Below the pieces are notes generated by a model that saw nothing but the letters and a program-made list of their open reading frames with translations, did not search any database and had not been told where the DNA came from. Positions 51,971 through 62,099 of a stretch of DNA of 64,000 nt are shown here, in pieces. Numbering within the stretch: the stretch's first letter is position 1; each line of letters begins with the position of its first letter. The stretch comes from Sinonovacula constricta. Its lineage: Eukaryota > Mollusca > Bivalvia > Cardiida > Solecurtidae. The DNA lies in contig CM017564.1 in NCBI GenBank assembly GCA_007844125.1, positions 20,044,956-20,108,955 of the forward strand, given 5' to 3'. The translations under genes and the position numbers were made by a program.

Positions 51971-52060
51971 AACGTCATTGGCTGCGTGACAAAATACGAC
52001 TCATGTCACGTGACGCGTGACAAGTGACGTCACAGCAACATGGCGCCCAACAAAATGAAA
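51971..52060 (+). promoter_or_regulatory. promoter-like cluster inside intron 4
   Basis: Within about 70 bases lie AACGTCATTGGCTGCG (an inverted CCAAT box), GTCACGTGAC (a palindromic E-box, 52005-52014), ACGCGT, a full CRE (TGACGTCA at 52025-52032) and CAACATGGCGCCC (YY1-like around an ATG at 52040). CpG density is far above the surroundings. The ATG has a good context but its frame closes after 17 codons (MAPNKMKDGDMTRCHPK). Inferred: an enhancer, an internal promoter or the start of a non-coding transcript. Confidence 0.35.
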
Positions 52061-54967
52061 GATGGGGATATGACTCGTTGCCATCCCAAATAAAAATGGT
52101 GAAGTTCTAATCTTGGTTAGAACTGTTTGAGATTGAAGTGATTGTGAAAAAGTTTGTTTTTGACCATTGTTTCTCGACTTTTTCGATGCCGCTTGAATTG
52201 CGTGTTGAACTTCTAAACAACTCGTGGCGTTAGGTCGCCGTTGAAACTCACTGGCTGTCCATATGCAAATATGCTGTGAAGTTTTATAGTGATATTATAT
52301 CCAGTTTATTTGTATTTTTTTTTATTTTTAATTCCCGTTTTGGCGTGTTCAGAGAAATGAGTGACGTGACGAGTTGCACAGAATTAGTGTTGTTTTTTAT
52401 ATTATTTTGTTCGAATTTTGTGAAATGGTTCCTAATATGCACTTCGTACTAACCTTATACTTGTGTATACACGTGTTTTGTGCTCTTTATTGTGAGAAAA
52501 GGTCTCTTGCTTGCTTGGACAAAAACAGGGATACCAAGTTCGGTTGTTTTCGTCTCCATGACGAAATCCACCGAACATTACATCGGTTGTGTCCGTCCAT
52601 TCGGTTATTTCCGGTATCGGCAGACTCAAAGAGCTTGTTCTTGTCAAACAGCTGTACAAACCCATACATGTTGATACGTGAAAATAAACAATAACAAATA
52701 AAAACAACAAGAAAATGCGAACAAGACGCTTGAGAAGGTTAAAGTAGATTTTGAGATTCATTTCGTTGACCTACTCTATAAGTTTAATCAAAATCACGAT
52801 CACCACTTTCGTTCTGCATGTCATACTATTCTTTTAGTAGTGTAATGTATTTCATAGTGTTGGTGTTTTAATTATGTCAGTGATAATTGTCTTGTAGTGT
52901 GTATCAGAAACGATATAGTCATATTATAATAGCTTTATTTTGTTTGTTTAAAGCTGTCATAATTAGCGTTCAACTCAATTTAAACAATATTGTTTCTATT
53001 TCGCCAGTTCTCAAAGTATATTTGTGCAAAAAGTCATAGCTTAAATATTAACTAAAAAAAAGCAATTGTGAATTTGTAAACTGTCAGAAATGTTTGTTAG
53101 AGAGGTTGTAATCACCTCAGGAACCATCAATAGATTAAGTAATATTCCCACTCATTAGGGAAATTCCTATTACGATAACGTCGGAGGATAAAAGCGAACA
53201 GACTTCAGCGTTAGTCATTTTTTCTGGCATTCGAATAAAAACAATAACAAACAAGAAACAATAATCCAATTTGACTTTGAACTTAATATTTTTAAATATT
53301 TTATTTAACTCATGTCGTTTTATTTAGACATTGTCATTAATTGTTATTGTATTTAGCTACATTCATTTTGATTCGATTTTTTCATAACCATGTATTACGT
53401 ACTGCCCCGTTTTTCATAATAATCCCACACATACCAGCCAGAATTCTATGTCAGCAATGGCGAGTACCATCTGGTGCTTAAACCAGATTATTTCTTTATG
53501 ATTTAATGTTTATCTAGGACGGTAAAAAAAAGTCAATTGACGAACTGTCATCACTCGAGCAAGACGACATGCTAAATGGTGTGTGTATTACATACCCCCT
53601 AGGTCCGACTGTATCCAATTTCACCAATACTGTCTGTGCCAATATGAAATGTAACCCGTTGTCGTCCATATTTAATAATTACCCAAATATAATCTTAAGA
53701 TATCCGAAACCAATTAAATACGCTCAATACCAGCTACATTTACTTATAATAATTATAGAGACTACAGCAGATAGTGAATTTACTGGCGAGACAGCGCACA
53801 CCGGAAGTTGAATGATCAGGACCTACTCTTATTGTACAAGTTTGATCATAACAGAAATAGCAGGCGAAGAGTTTAAACTCATTTGTAAAGCATTAAACGC
53901 CGATTCGATAGATTCGACAGGCCTATTTCAATGAATGGAATTAACAGAAGAAAGCAACATGGCCCAGTGCCATAGCAAATGTCGAAGTAGAGACAAAAGT
54001 CTCAAAGAAATCGATCGGCCGACGCATTGACCTTATTAACTGCAGCGTTGTATTGTTTTGTCATTGATCTTATTATGCTCATAAAATGTCTCATAAAACA
54101 ATAATTTTGTAGATTAAAGCTAATTATAATTTCACAAATGTTCAGTTTATTGCTGAAAGTCTTTAAAGAAGTAGGTTAAGCAGAAGATATAATGCTGATT
54201 ATACACGTGACCTGTTTTGTAAACAATTCTTAAAATACGGCTTCCGTTGATATTCTGCAGATATTAATGTCTCAGTTTGTTAAATAAATGCTTGAAGTCA
54301 GCGAACGTTTAAATGGCGTACAGTCAGCGGTATTTCCTCGAAATATTTTACCTTGCTTAAAACAAAGTAGTACTTTTTCACATACTTCCCGTAATCTTAT
54401 ACATGTATTCCTACGCCAGTCCAATTAACGCCAGATCCTATGTCTTGCATCTGTCGTTCAAGCGTCTTATCTTGAAATGAAACCACGCCCTAATCTCGTA
54501 ATTAATTATCACAAACATGTTTCTTAAAGACTTTATGAGGCGGATCATCCAAAAGTTCCTCGAATCTCTGTAATACCTCTCCGCCCAGGCATTTTAGCTC
54601 CTTGCTTACTTCCAGAAAAGTTATGACCCTGTTCAAAGGGAATGTCTGCTTTGGCGTCTTTTATGTGTTCATCGTAACACTTTTAACACTTTTCTTAAAG
54701 ACCAGCATATTTTTATTCTTCCCAAAACGGTTCATATTATCTATTTCATTCCTTTTGTGAGCACTTTTTTGTCATGGTGAAAGTGTTTACGTTAGTAACC
54801 TGGGCAAATCACTGACCAAGAGCGCATGAATAACCGTTACAGTAGTTACTACTTTACTGAATGGATCAATGAAACATTCATACACTGTATTTCTTTTTTA
54901 TTCTGTTATAATGGTCAGCACCTTTAATTAGTATCGTTTGAAGCGTTAACAAACTAAGTCTTCAAAA

Positions 54968-55160
54968 CATGGTATGATCATAGATATTTTATTAAAAAAA
55001 AAAACAATATCATCATCATCGGCAGTAGCAACAGTGACGGCAACAATAACGACACCACCTCTACCACCACCAGCAATACAGTTGTACAACTTCAGCAATC
55101 AGCATATTTTCAGATATATAAAAAATCAAGTTTTCAATAATAAGGTACGATCTTAGATAT

Positions 55161-55213
<53 letters not shown>

Positions 55214-55303
55214 CAACAACAGCAACAGCAACAACGACACCACCACCACCAACAATACCGTTGTGTTGCTTTCAGCCTGTCTCAGAATATAAGGACATTT
55301 TAC
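54968..55303. repeat. diverged tandem duplication (about 172-185 bp) with CAG run
   Basis: GGTATGATCATAGATATT near 54971 recurs as GGTACGATCTTAGATAT near 55144. AACGACACCACC with following CCACCA, ATAC-GTTGT and CTTCAGC near 55047-55097 recurs near 55232-55280. The second copy holds an uninterrupted AGC run of about 15 units (55161-55206) followed by AAC repeats, while the first has mixed ATC/GCA/AAC triplets at the same place. The CAG run therefore probably expanded after the duplication. Confidence 0.75.
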
Positions 55304-57363
55304 TATGAAAAATAGGCATATCTAGGCGAGGAGATTTCTCTTAAATATAACTACACTGTCATTTTATAACGTCAAATTCTACTAACTACAGCCACAATCG
55401 ACATCGTGTAGAAAACCTTGTACAAAGAAAACCTGACAACCCTGTGTCTTTGTTTAGTAATCGTTTATTCCTTTCATTTCATGTTTAAAGCGCTCTGGAA
55501 ACGAAACATATGGGCGATCGCAAAACAAACAGTGTTTCAATGTATCCAACCGGGTCTTGTAATTTCCGTCACTTGTTTTTCCTTGGTTTACTTTCACCGA
55601 TACAGAGGGGTCAAACAAACTGAAGAATTGGGCGCGAATGTGTGTCTTTTGCAAAGACGTTAGCATAATAACACTTTGTGTTATATGTTAACGCGGATGT
55701 GTAAATTTCTCTGTTTGTCTACGGGAAAATGGCGACACATTTGATAAAGACCGACAAAGGCAATTCTTTAAACACACATTTGCGGTTGTTTATTTACAAC
55801 TCCTTACGAGTTTTGAAGGATATTCCCATCTGCCATGGAGGCAAATATTACCACCTTCCATGGACAACCGGGACACAAAAGAAATTACAATTGCTGTGTC
55901 TTTCCCTTTCATATTCACACTCCATTTTTATAAAGTTTTCTCGTGTGTATTTTTTTCTGTGCTAATCATTTTTTCTCCTGACGACCATGTTAACGCTGCT
56001 TATCAAGTCACGTGACTGTTGAAGATACATCATCACGACGTTGAGCAAAACTTCATGTTGTCTGTTCCTTCATGAAGGCCTTGCGTTAAATAATTTCGAA
56101 CTTTCCGATGCTCACCTTATACTTTACAATATTCACAGATATTTTGCAATTTGAAAATTACCATTTTAGCAATGCACGTTCTTTCGTTGTAGGGGTTTCC
56201 CATCTTAATTGGGGTACTTTATGTTTTTAATTAACAAACTGTGAAGGAAAAAATGCATGGACGCCTGTGAATGCTGACAGAAAATTGCGAATTGAGCACT
56301 TACCGTTCGGCATAATAAAGAAATGTCGCACGTATAAAAAAAACCATTCGTCTTACTGCGTCCAAAGTTTGCCTGCTGCGTTATCGTTAAGTAAATACGA
56401 AATGTAAATTCACATGTTTTCTTATGACTCTAAGGGACATTAGATAACAGTGTTCGATCATTTGATCATAAATATACGCAACGACCGTAATTTGTTATTG
56501 ATTAGACCGGTGCGGTAATATTCGAGGTTTCCGAACAAAACCGAACTTCCGGTAAATGAGAAATTGCGTTAAATAAGAACATTTGGTAAATCGTCATTAC
56601 ATTGTTTTATTGTTTACACGCATAAATTTAACAGTACAATAAAAAAAATCGTTAAACGATGTTTCCACATATTGTATTAATAATTGACCACTCGAAGCGT
56701 ATAAGGTTTTTTATTTCTTCTAATTATAATAATTAGCTAGCCCTGTCTCGAATTTCCCACTTAAGTATCTTTCAGCGTGCGAAGAAGTGCGAGTTCTCCG
56801 AATGAGAATTAGCGGAGCCATTCGCTCGTTTCTGACTTCATTACAAAAAAGCTGCTAGCGATGTTTTCATGTTGCTAAAGTGGTTAACACCTCATCCTAA
56901 CTGCTCGTCTCCGATGAATTGTAGATGGGATATCCAGACTTCTAGCCAAGGCTACACACCGATAATGCACAAAACCTCGCTTTGTTCTCGTATGTGTCGT
57001 TCTGTTACTCGGTCTTTCTTACCACCATTGTCTTTAATTGTATTTTGACAATCTGATTGTACAGTTGTCTGTTTTTCTCAGTTTATCTTTTTTTTACGCG
57101 TAGTGACTTTTTGTCCGTCCGTCATTCGACTGTCCGTCCGTCTGTCTGTCTGTCTTTGCCTCTGTCTCTTCGTCTCTTCTTTCTCCATTTTCCTATCTTT
57201 CCCACGTATAACTTCTCCGACTTCATCCCCATCCATATATTGTACCACATTTACACATTGCTAAATTTTCTTCGAATTATGTCTAGATTTCGCGTGACCT
57301 CGCCATTACTTTACGTCACCAATCAACTAACACACAAACAGCCATCCCACGTTGTAAACTTTG

Positions 57364-57382
57364 CCCCCCCCCCCCCCCCCCC
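57364..57382. repeat. poly-C run (19 C)
   Basis: An uninterrupted run of 19 C bases. The opposite strand is a G run. This is prone to length error in sequencing. Confidence 0.9.
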
Positions 57383-57656
57383 ATTATCATGATTGTTTTT
57401 TTTATAATTTATTTTCATTTTTTACAATTCATGGCACAAATTAAGTCCGATGTATCTTTACGAGAAATGGAAAGAAAAAACGTGCGTTGCTATGACGATT
57501 ATAAGGAAGTTATTTCACAAACTTGTTGCTCATCTGAAAATGCATATGTAACACTTAAAAAGCAATTTGTACTGTTAAGAGGTGTGTATTTAGTTGACAA
57601 GGGCTTCTTTTGAAGTTTCACGAAGGAGAAAATTATGTTTAAGAGTACTTAAGTGG

Positions 57657-57699
<43 letters not shown>

Positions 57700-57800
57700 T
57701 TCATCTTCATCATCATCAATATTATCACCATTTTCACCACTGCCACCACCACAAACAACAACAGCGACACCACCATCATCATTTATCACCACCCACCTTT
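57657..57800. repeat. (ATC)n / CACCA microsatellite
   Basis: About 16-20 ATC triplets followed by mixed TTC/ACC/AAC triplets, ending about 100 bases before the candidate microexon. Two frames give spurious poly-His and poly-Ser. Confidence 0.93.
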
Positions 57801-57898
57801 ATAATGAAAACTTAACTTTAATTATATTCCGTTCCTGCTTCGAAATACTCACTACGCCATTGATTAATCGTGTTTATTTTTTCTCTCCTTCGTTTTAG

Positions 57899-57925
57899 AC
57901 AAGACATTTCCTTCGGAGCTTTCAC
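57899..57925 (+). CDS. RBM24: candidate 27-nt microexon 5 of the RBM24/38-like gene
   Basis: A 27-base segment sits between a strong acceptor (TTTTTTCTCTCCTTCGTTTTAG, described 57877-57898) and a perfect GTAAGT donor at 57926. It enters in phase 2, exactly as exon 4 leaves, and exits in phase 2. It completes Gly115 (GG|A) and encodes QDISFGAF plus the first two bases of a Thr codon. Being symmetric, it could be included or skipped without changing the downstream frame. The residues (Gly, Phe, polar) suit the flexible C-terminal region. I do not recall this peptide from a specific orthologue, so the call rests on splice sites, frame and position. Confidence 0.55.
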
Positions 57926-60442
57926 GTAAGTGCTCTACAATAGTTATCAATTGTACCGGTGTTGTCTCCTGTATATGTTTCCTCTGTATAAACTTTTCAT
58001 AGAAGTCTGTCATTCATTATTGTCCGCCATCGTAGAGGCGTAGCAAATAGTAGCTCTCACAAATGTCAACTTTTTTTTGTTTGCCGCAATATAACCCATT
58101 TTCGTTCCGTTAGGACCATTTCGCATTTATTTAGCATTGTCGTTAAAGTGATGTTTTTGTTGCGGCTTTTGTCGTTTTAACTGCTTTGGAACTGTATGCT
58201 GGACTATTATTTCGAAAACAGAAACATTTTCTGCTTTTGTTGTTCAATTATTGGTCTACACTACTAATTACTTTTGAACTTTTAAGCGAAACGCAAATAA
58301 GAAAATAAAACGGTGCATTGTGTCATATGTAACCTGTTTTCCAATGTTCGAAGTATGCAAAACACGCCACAAATAACAAGCAAAGGCGGTAATTGTGATA
58401 ATAGAATAATTTGTTTAATAGAACAACATTACGTCCAAAAAATTGGCTAAAGATCTAAGACCATAGTAAACAATACAATATCTTTCTGTTTTCTTTGTAT
58501 TTGTTTGTATTTTTAAACATTTGATTTACGCGAAAAAATTAACACAACTAGATTTCAAAAGCATAATCTCACTGTTTTGTAGTTTCTTACGACTAGCTGT
58601 CTATTTATTGTGTTAAAAAGTTTTACCTTTTTTAAATCCAGTAGAACTATTTAAATTTTCCCCGCCATTAGATGTTTAGATATAGTTTACCTGATCATAG
58701 TCGTTTCCCATCGAACATAGATTTATTGCATTATGTAGAAAACAAATCAAGCTTAACTTGACGTCTCCTTAAACTTCACTATTACCAGCCATTTGCGATC
58801 GGAACTCCTCGGTAAATTCCGTCATTGTACGTTACATCATAGACGAAGGGTTCCGATTGAATCGTCAATTTTCGTGGATAACTGTAACAACATACATGTA
58901 CGTCACTTGCATAATATCCAGCCTGTTCTTATGGAAAAAACAAACATTTAAAAATGTAAAATTGTAAAAAAAAAATAATAATAATAAAATAATTCTATAA
59001 ATTGTAAAAACTTTTTGTAAAAAAACAACAACATTTCTAAGAATTTTAAAAAAGACTTTTGTTAAAAAAAAGTAAAACATTTTGTAACAATGTCTCCCAT
59101 TTGTATACATAATCCAATTTATAAAAAAGGCCTAACACTAACCGATTACGTTGTTAAAGTGAAAAATTACTTCTGGAACATTTTCCATCAAATTTTATCT
59201 TTTTAAATTCGAGCCTTAAAAAGCTGTTGATGAAAAACTGTCAATTTGTAAGAAAATGAAGATACATGAACAATAATTGTTTACGTGTGGTCGGACTATA
59301 TGGGCTTTAATAGACTCTATCAATAACACAGACTGGTATATTTCCCCAGGGTGTTCTATATCATCACCGGCGTTTTAACCACCCTTCACTGGAAAACATT
59401 TCGACAGCTTCCTCTCCTAAACCGCTTCCCGATCCCCAGGGAGACGATTTAACCCGTTTCATGCGGGTTTTGTCCATAGCCTTTCCAAACTACTTGCAAA
59501 AAGTTATTTCCTTTAAAATTTCCTTCCTTGGAAACAGAATGTACTGAAATAGACTCTGGAGCAGATAGTGTAGCTCCTGGTTAGACAGCGCCCCCTATTT
59601 GCCAGAGATTAATTCATGTTTCGTAAGCTAAGACGTAAAGGAAAATTGATTCGAGAGCGGTTGCTGTAGACTTTAATTCAAAACTCGCCGTGTTTTTTTC
59701 TTCTATGGAGCTGTCACCGTTACGCCATTTCTCAAGAGATAAAATGATAAATATTTTTGTCTTAATATATAAACAAATAAATGTTTAAGTGTTTTTGTAA
59801 AGCTGAGTAAATATTTCACCCTTATATTTCGGATATTTCATTTGCTTATTGATTGTGATTGCTCTTTTATTTTATAACGTTGCCATGACAACAAATATAA
59901 AAGAGAACAAGTTCTATATGCAGATTCCTGTTCCTAAGTTTAATCGGTATGTCTCTTGTTGCAGTGCTGATTATTGCATATAACATGGTTTTGACGTGAC
60001 TTGTTTGCCATATCATGTTTGGACAGGACCACTTTTATATGTTGGTCAATAGATGTAAAATATTAATCATAAATAACATGTGAGGAATACAATGCACATC
60101 ACATAAGCAGTCGATTATCATTTCAACACACGTATTTCTGAATTAATCTTTTCTAATAAGACTGGACCAATTTCTATTGAAAACAATCCCTTTTGGAAGT
60201 TCTGTCTGAAAAGCGTAATAGCAGTGTATTGTAGATGTATATGCTCACTTTTGTTCAAATCGCCATAATGAATACAAAAGATATCGAACGCAGAAAATAA
60301 GGTAAATACTTTCACCATACCTATTTACATACTGCACATTTTTGTAGACTTCCATTTCTTACCTTTCACAATGACATCGTCTTGTAAACTTTAATAACTA
60401 AAAATATACTCTGACTCTGATGATTACGAATAGTGTACGGTC

Positions 60443-60625
60443 GTGCAAATAAAACGGCACAAAAGCGTGCACCGGAACGCTGGCGAGTCGATCAATGACT
60501 TTGCTTTGTTTTTTATGGAAAAATTATTTGTTCGTCTGCTTCTCGTGCCTGTACAAAGCCTATCTTCTCAACAATTGTTTTTGAGAGCTGCTCTCCGGGG
60601 TGCAAATATATCCAGACATACTTGA
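60443..60625 (+). pseudogene. possible remnant of a retrotransposon gag-like frame
   Basis: A 60-codon frame contains KRHKSVHRNAGESINDFALF and later QQLFLRAALRGANISRHT. The order GES-x-DFAL, an L-rich helix, then FLRAALRG-x-I-x-RH loosely resembles the gag region of Ty3/gypsy-type LTR retrotransposons. The frame closes after 60 codons. No protease, polymerase or LTR was found nearby, so if real it is a short, decayed fragment. Chance resemblance is quite possible. Confidence 0.2.
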
Positions 60626-61601
60626 GAAGGAAAAACAAAACAAAAATCGAATCCATATGTGTCATTAACATTTCAAAACATGCAACAGAGCTATAATCGA
60701 TTTACCGCCTGGATCAGGGTGCACGAGATGCTTGGAAAAGATGTTCAAGATGTTATCCAAAGCGTCTGGCGAACATGGAGCAGTCATCGGCACCGGATAA
60801 ATCTATGAACGAATCTGAGAATACGCGATCATTATCATCGACAAGTCAGTTAATCAGTTTTCTTTATATATTCACTCATTGCAGTTTCGTGAGTACAAGT
60901 TGGTCAATAGCGAAGTTTGTACAATGGTGCATTCGAGTGAAAAGAAAACGGTTTAACTCCGAATAAAAATAATTTACGAATCTGTAGAAACATTGCATAA
61001 ATCAAATTTAATCTCTTAACTTAAGGTGTATTTGCAGGTAAATAATGAAGAATAAATAAACATATCTTATTTAATGAAAAGCATTCGAATGTACGAAATA
61101 TCGAATGTTCGAAGCTTTAGATCCAAGCTTAATAACAAAACGCCTTATTTCATTTTTATAAGTTCCATCGACAGAGAAACTGTTCTTTTTGTAAATGTTT
61201 AAACAACGAAATAATCTCACTCTTATTATTGATGACAATGTTTCCTTGATTTTTTGGCACACGTTGTCTTCCCCAGGAAGGGATATCCCGTCTGTCCGAA
61301 CAATTGGCTCAAATCTCGTTAGTTACTCGAGACATTCATATACCCTGTTGGCAGAGGAATATTGTTTTCTAGTTCTGTCACGTGATCTCCCTTCGTAGGG
61401 ATCCTATCTGTGGTGGCATCTTTTGGGGCAGACGAAAAGTAAAATCATTTGATTCCGCTCCCGCTGGTTTCGTGGCTTTGTGTCCGGAGATCAGACAGAT
61501 AAGATGGCGGAGATAGACTCCCAGAGATGTCTGTTAACCGGGACGTTCCTTATTGCTAACCCAGGTTATCCTAACCAATGCCTTAGTGAATAAAACAATG
61601 T

Positions 61602-61909
61602 TCTCGTTCTCTAGTATTCCACAGTTCTTGGTCTCTAGTATTTCCACAGTTCTTGGTCTCTAGTATTTCCCCAGTTCTCGTTCTCTAGTATTCCACAGTC
61701 CATGGTCTCTAGTATTTCACATCTCCCGTTCTCTAGTATTTCACAGTTTGCGTTCTCTACTATTCCCCAGCTCTCGTTCTCTAGTATTCCACAGCTCTCG
61801 TTCTCTAGTATTCCACAGCTCTCGTTCTCTACTATTCCCCAGCTCTCGTTCTCTAGTATTCCACAGCTCTCGCTCTCTAGTATTCCCCAGCTCTCGTTCT
61901 CTAGTATTG
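61602..61909. repeat. 24-bp minisatellite, about 13 copies
   Basis: The unit is CAGCTCTCGTTCTCTAGTAT followed by TCCA or TCCC (24 bp). The first copies read CAGTTCTTGG and have one extra T, while later copies are nearly uniform. The period of eight codons leaves frames open on both strands (Ser/Ile/Pro-rich on +, Glu/Asn-rich on -). They end with the array and are not genes. Confidence 0.95.
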
Positions 61910-62099
61910 CTAAATCTGTTTTGTTTGCTCGAAAAAAACAACAACACACCTTCAAAAAAGAACAACATTAACATTTATTACACCTTAATTTCTGTCTGTT
62001 TAAAACATTCCGATTTGTTTTCATATTTATGGCAAAAAAATCGACAACGTGTTTTGAACGTAGGGTTTATATCTCCGCCCCCACATGGTTCAAAATAAA

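Larger units (their letters stand above)
50381..57898 (+). other. intron 4 (7.5 kb)
   Basis: Bounded by GTAAGT at 50381 and a pyrimidine-rich CTCTCCTTCGTTTTAG ending at 57898. It includes a promoter-like block near 52.0 kb, a diverged duplication with a CAG run at 54968-55300, a poly-C run at 57364-57382 and an (ATC)n tract at 57657-57722. Open frames at 52374-52694, 55418-55663, 55729-55965 and 57057-57392 have no recognised motif. Confidence 0.7.

Noticed and set aside
59351..59462. Next RBM24-like exon after the TTTCCCCAG acceptor
   Set aside because: In the required phase it gives a short frame ending in TAA, with no similarity to the Ala/Gln/Tyr-rich tail and no donor.
61501..61590. YY1-like AAGATGGCGG with a 29-codon frame, and similar ATGGCG motifs near 15887, 26656 (-), 37720 (-), 55728 and 63279
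   Set aside because: The ATGGCG hexamer is expected about a dozen times on both strands by base composition, so most are chance. Only the one at 52040 lies in a dense motif cluster.
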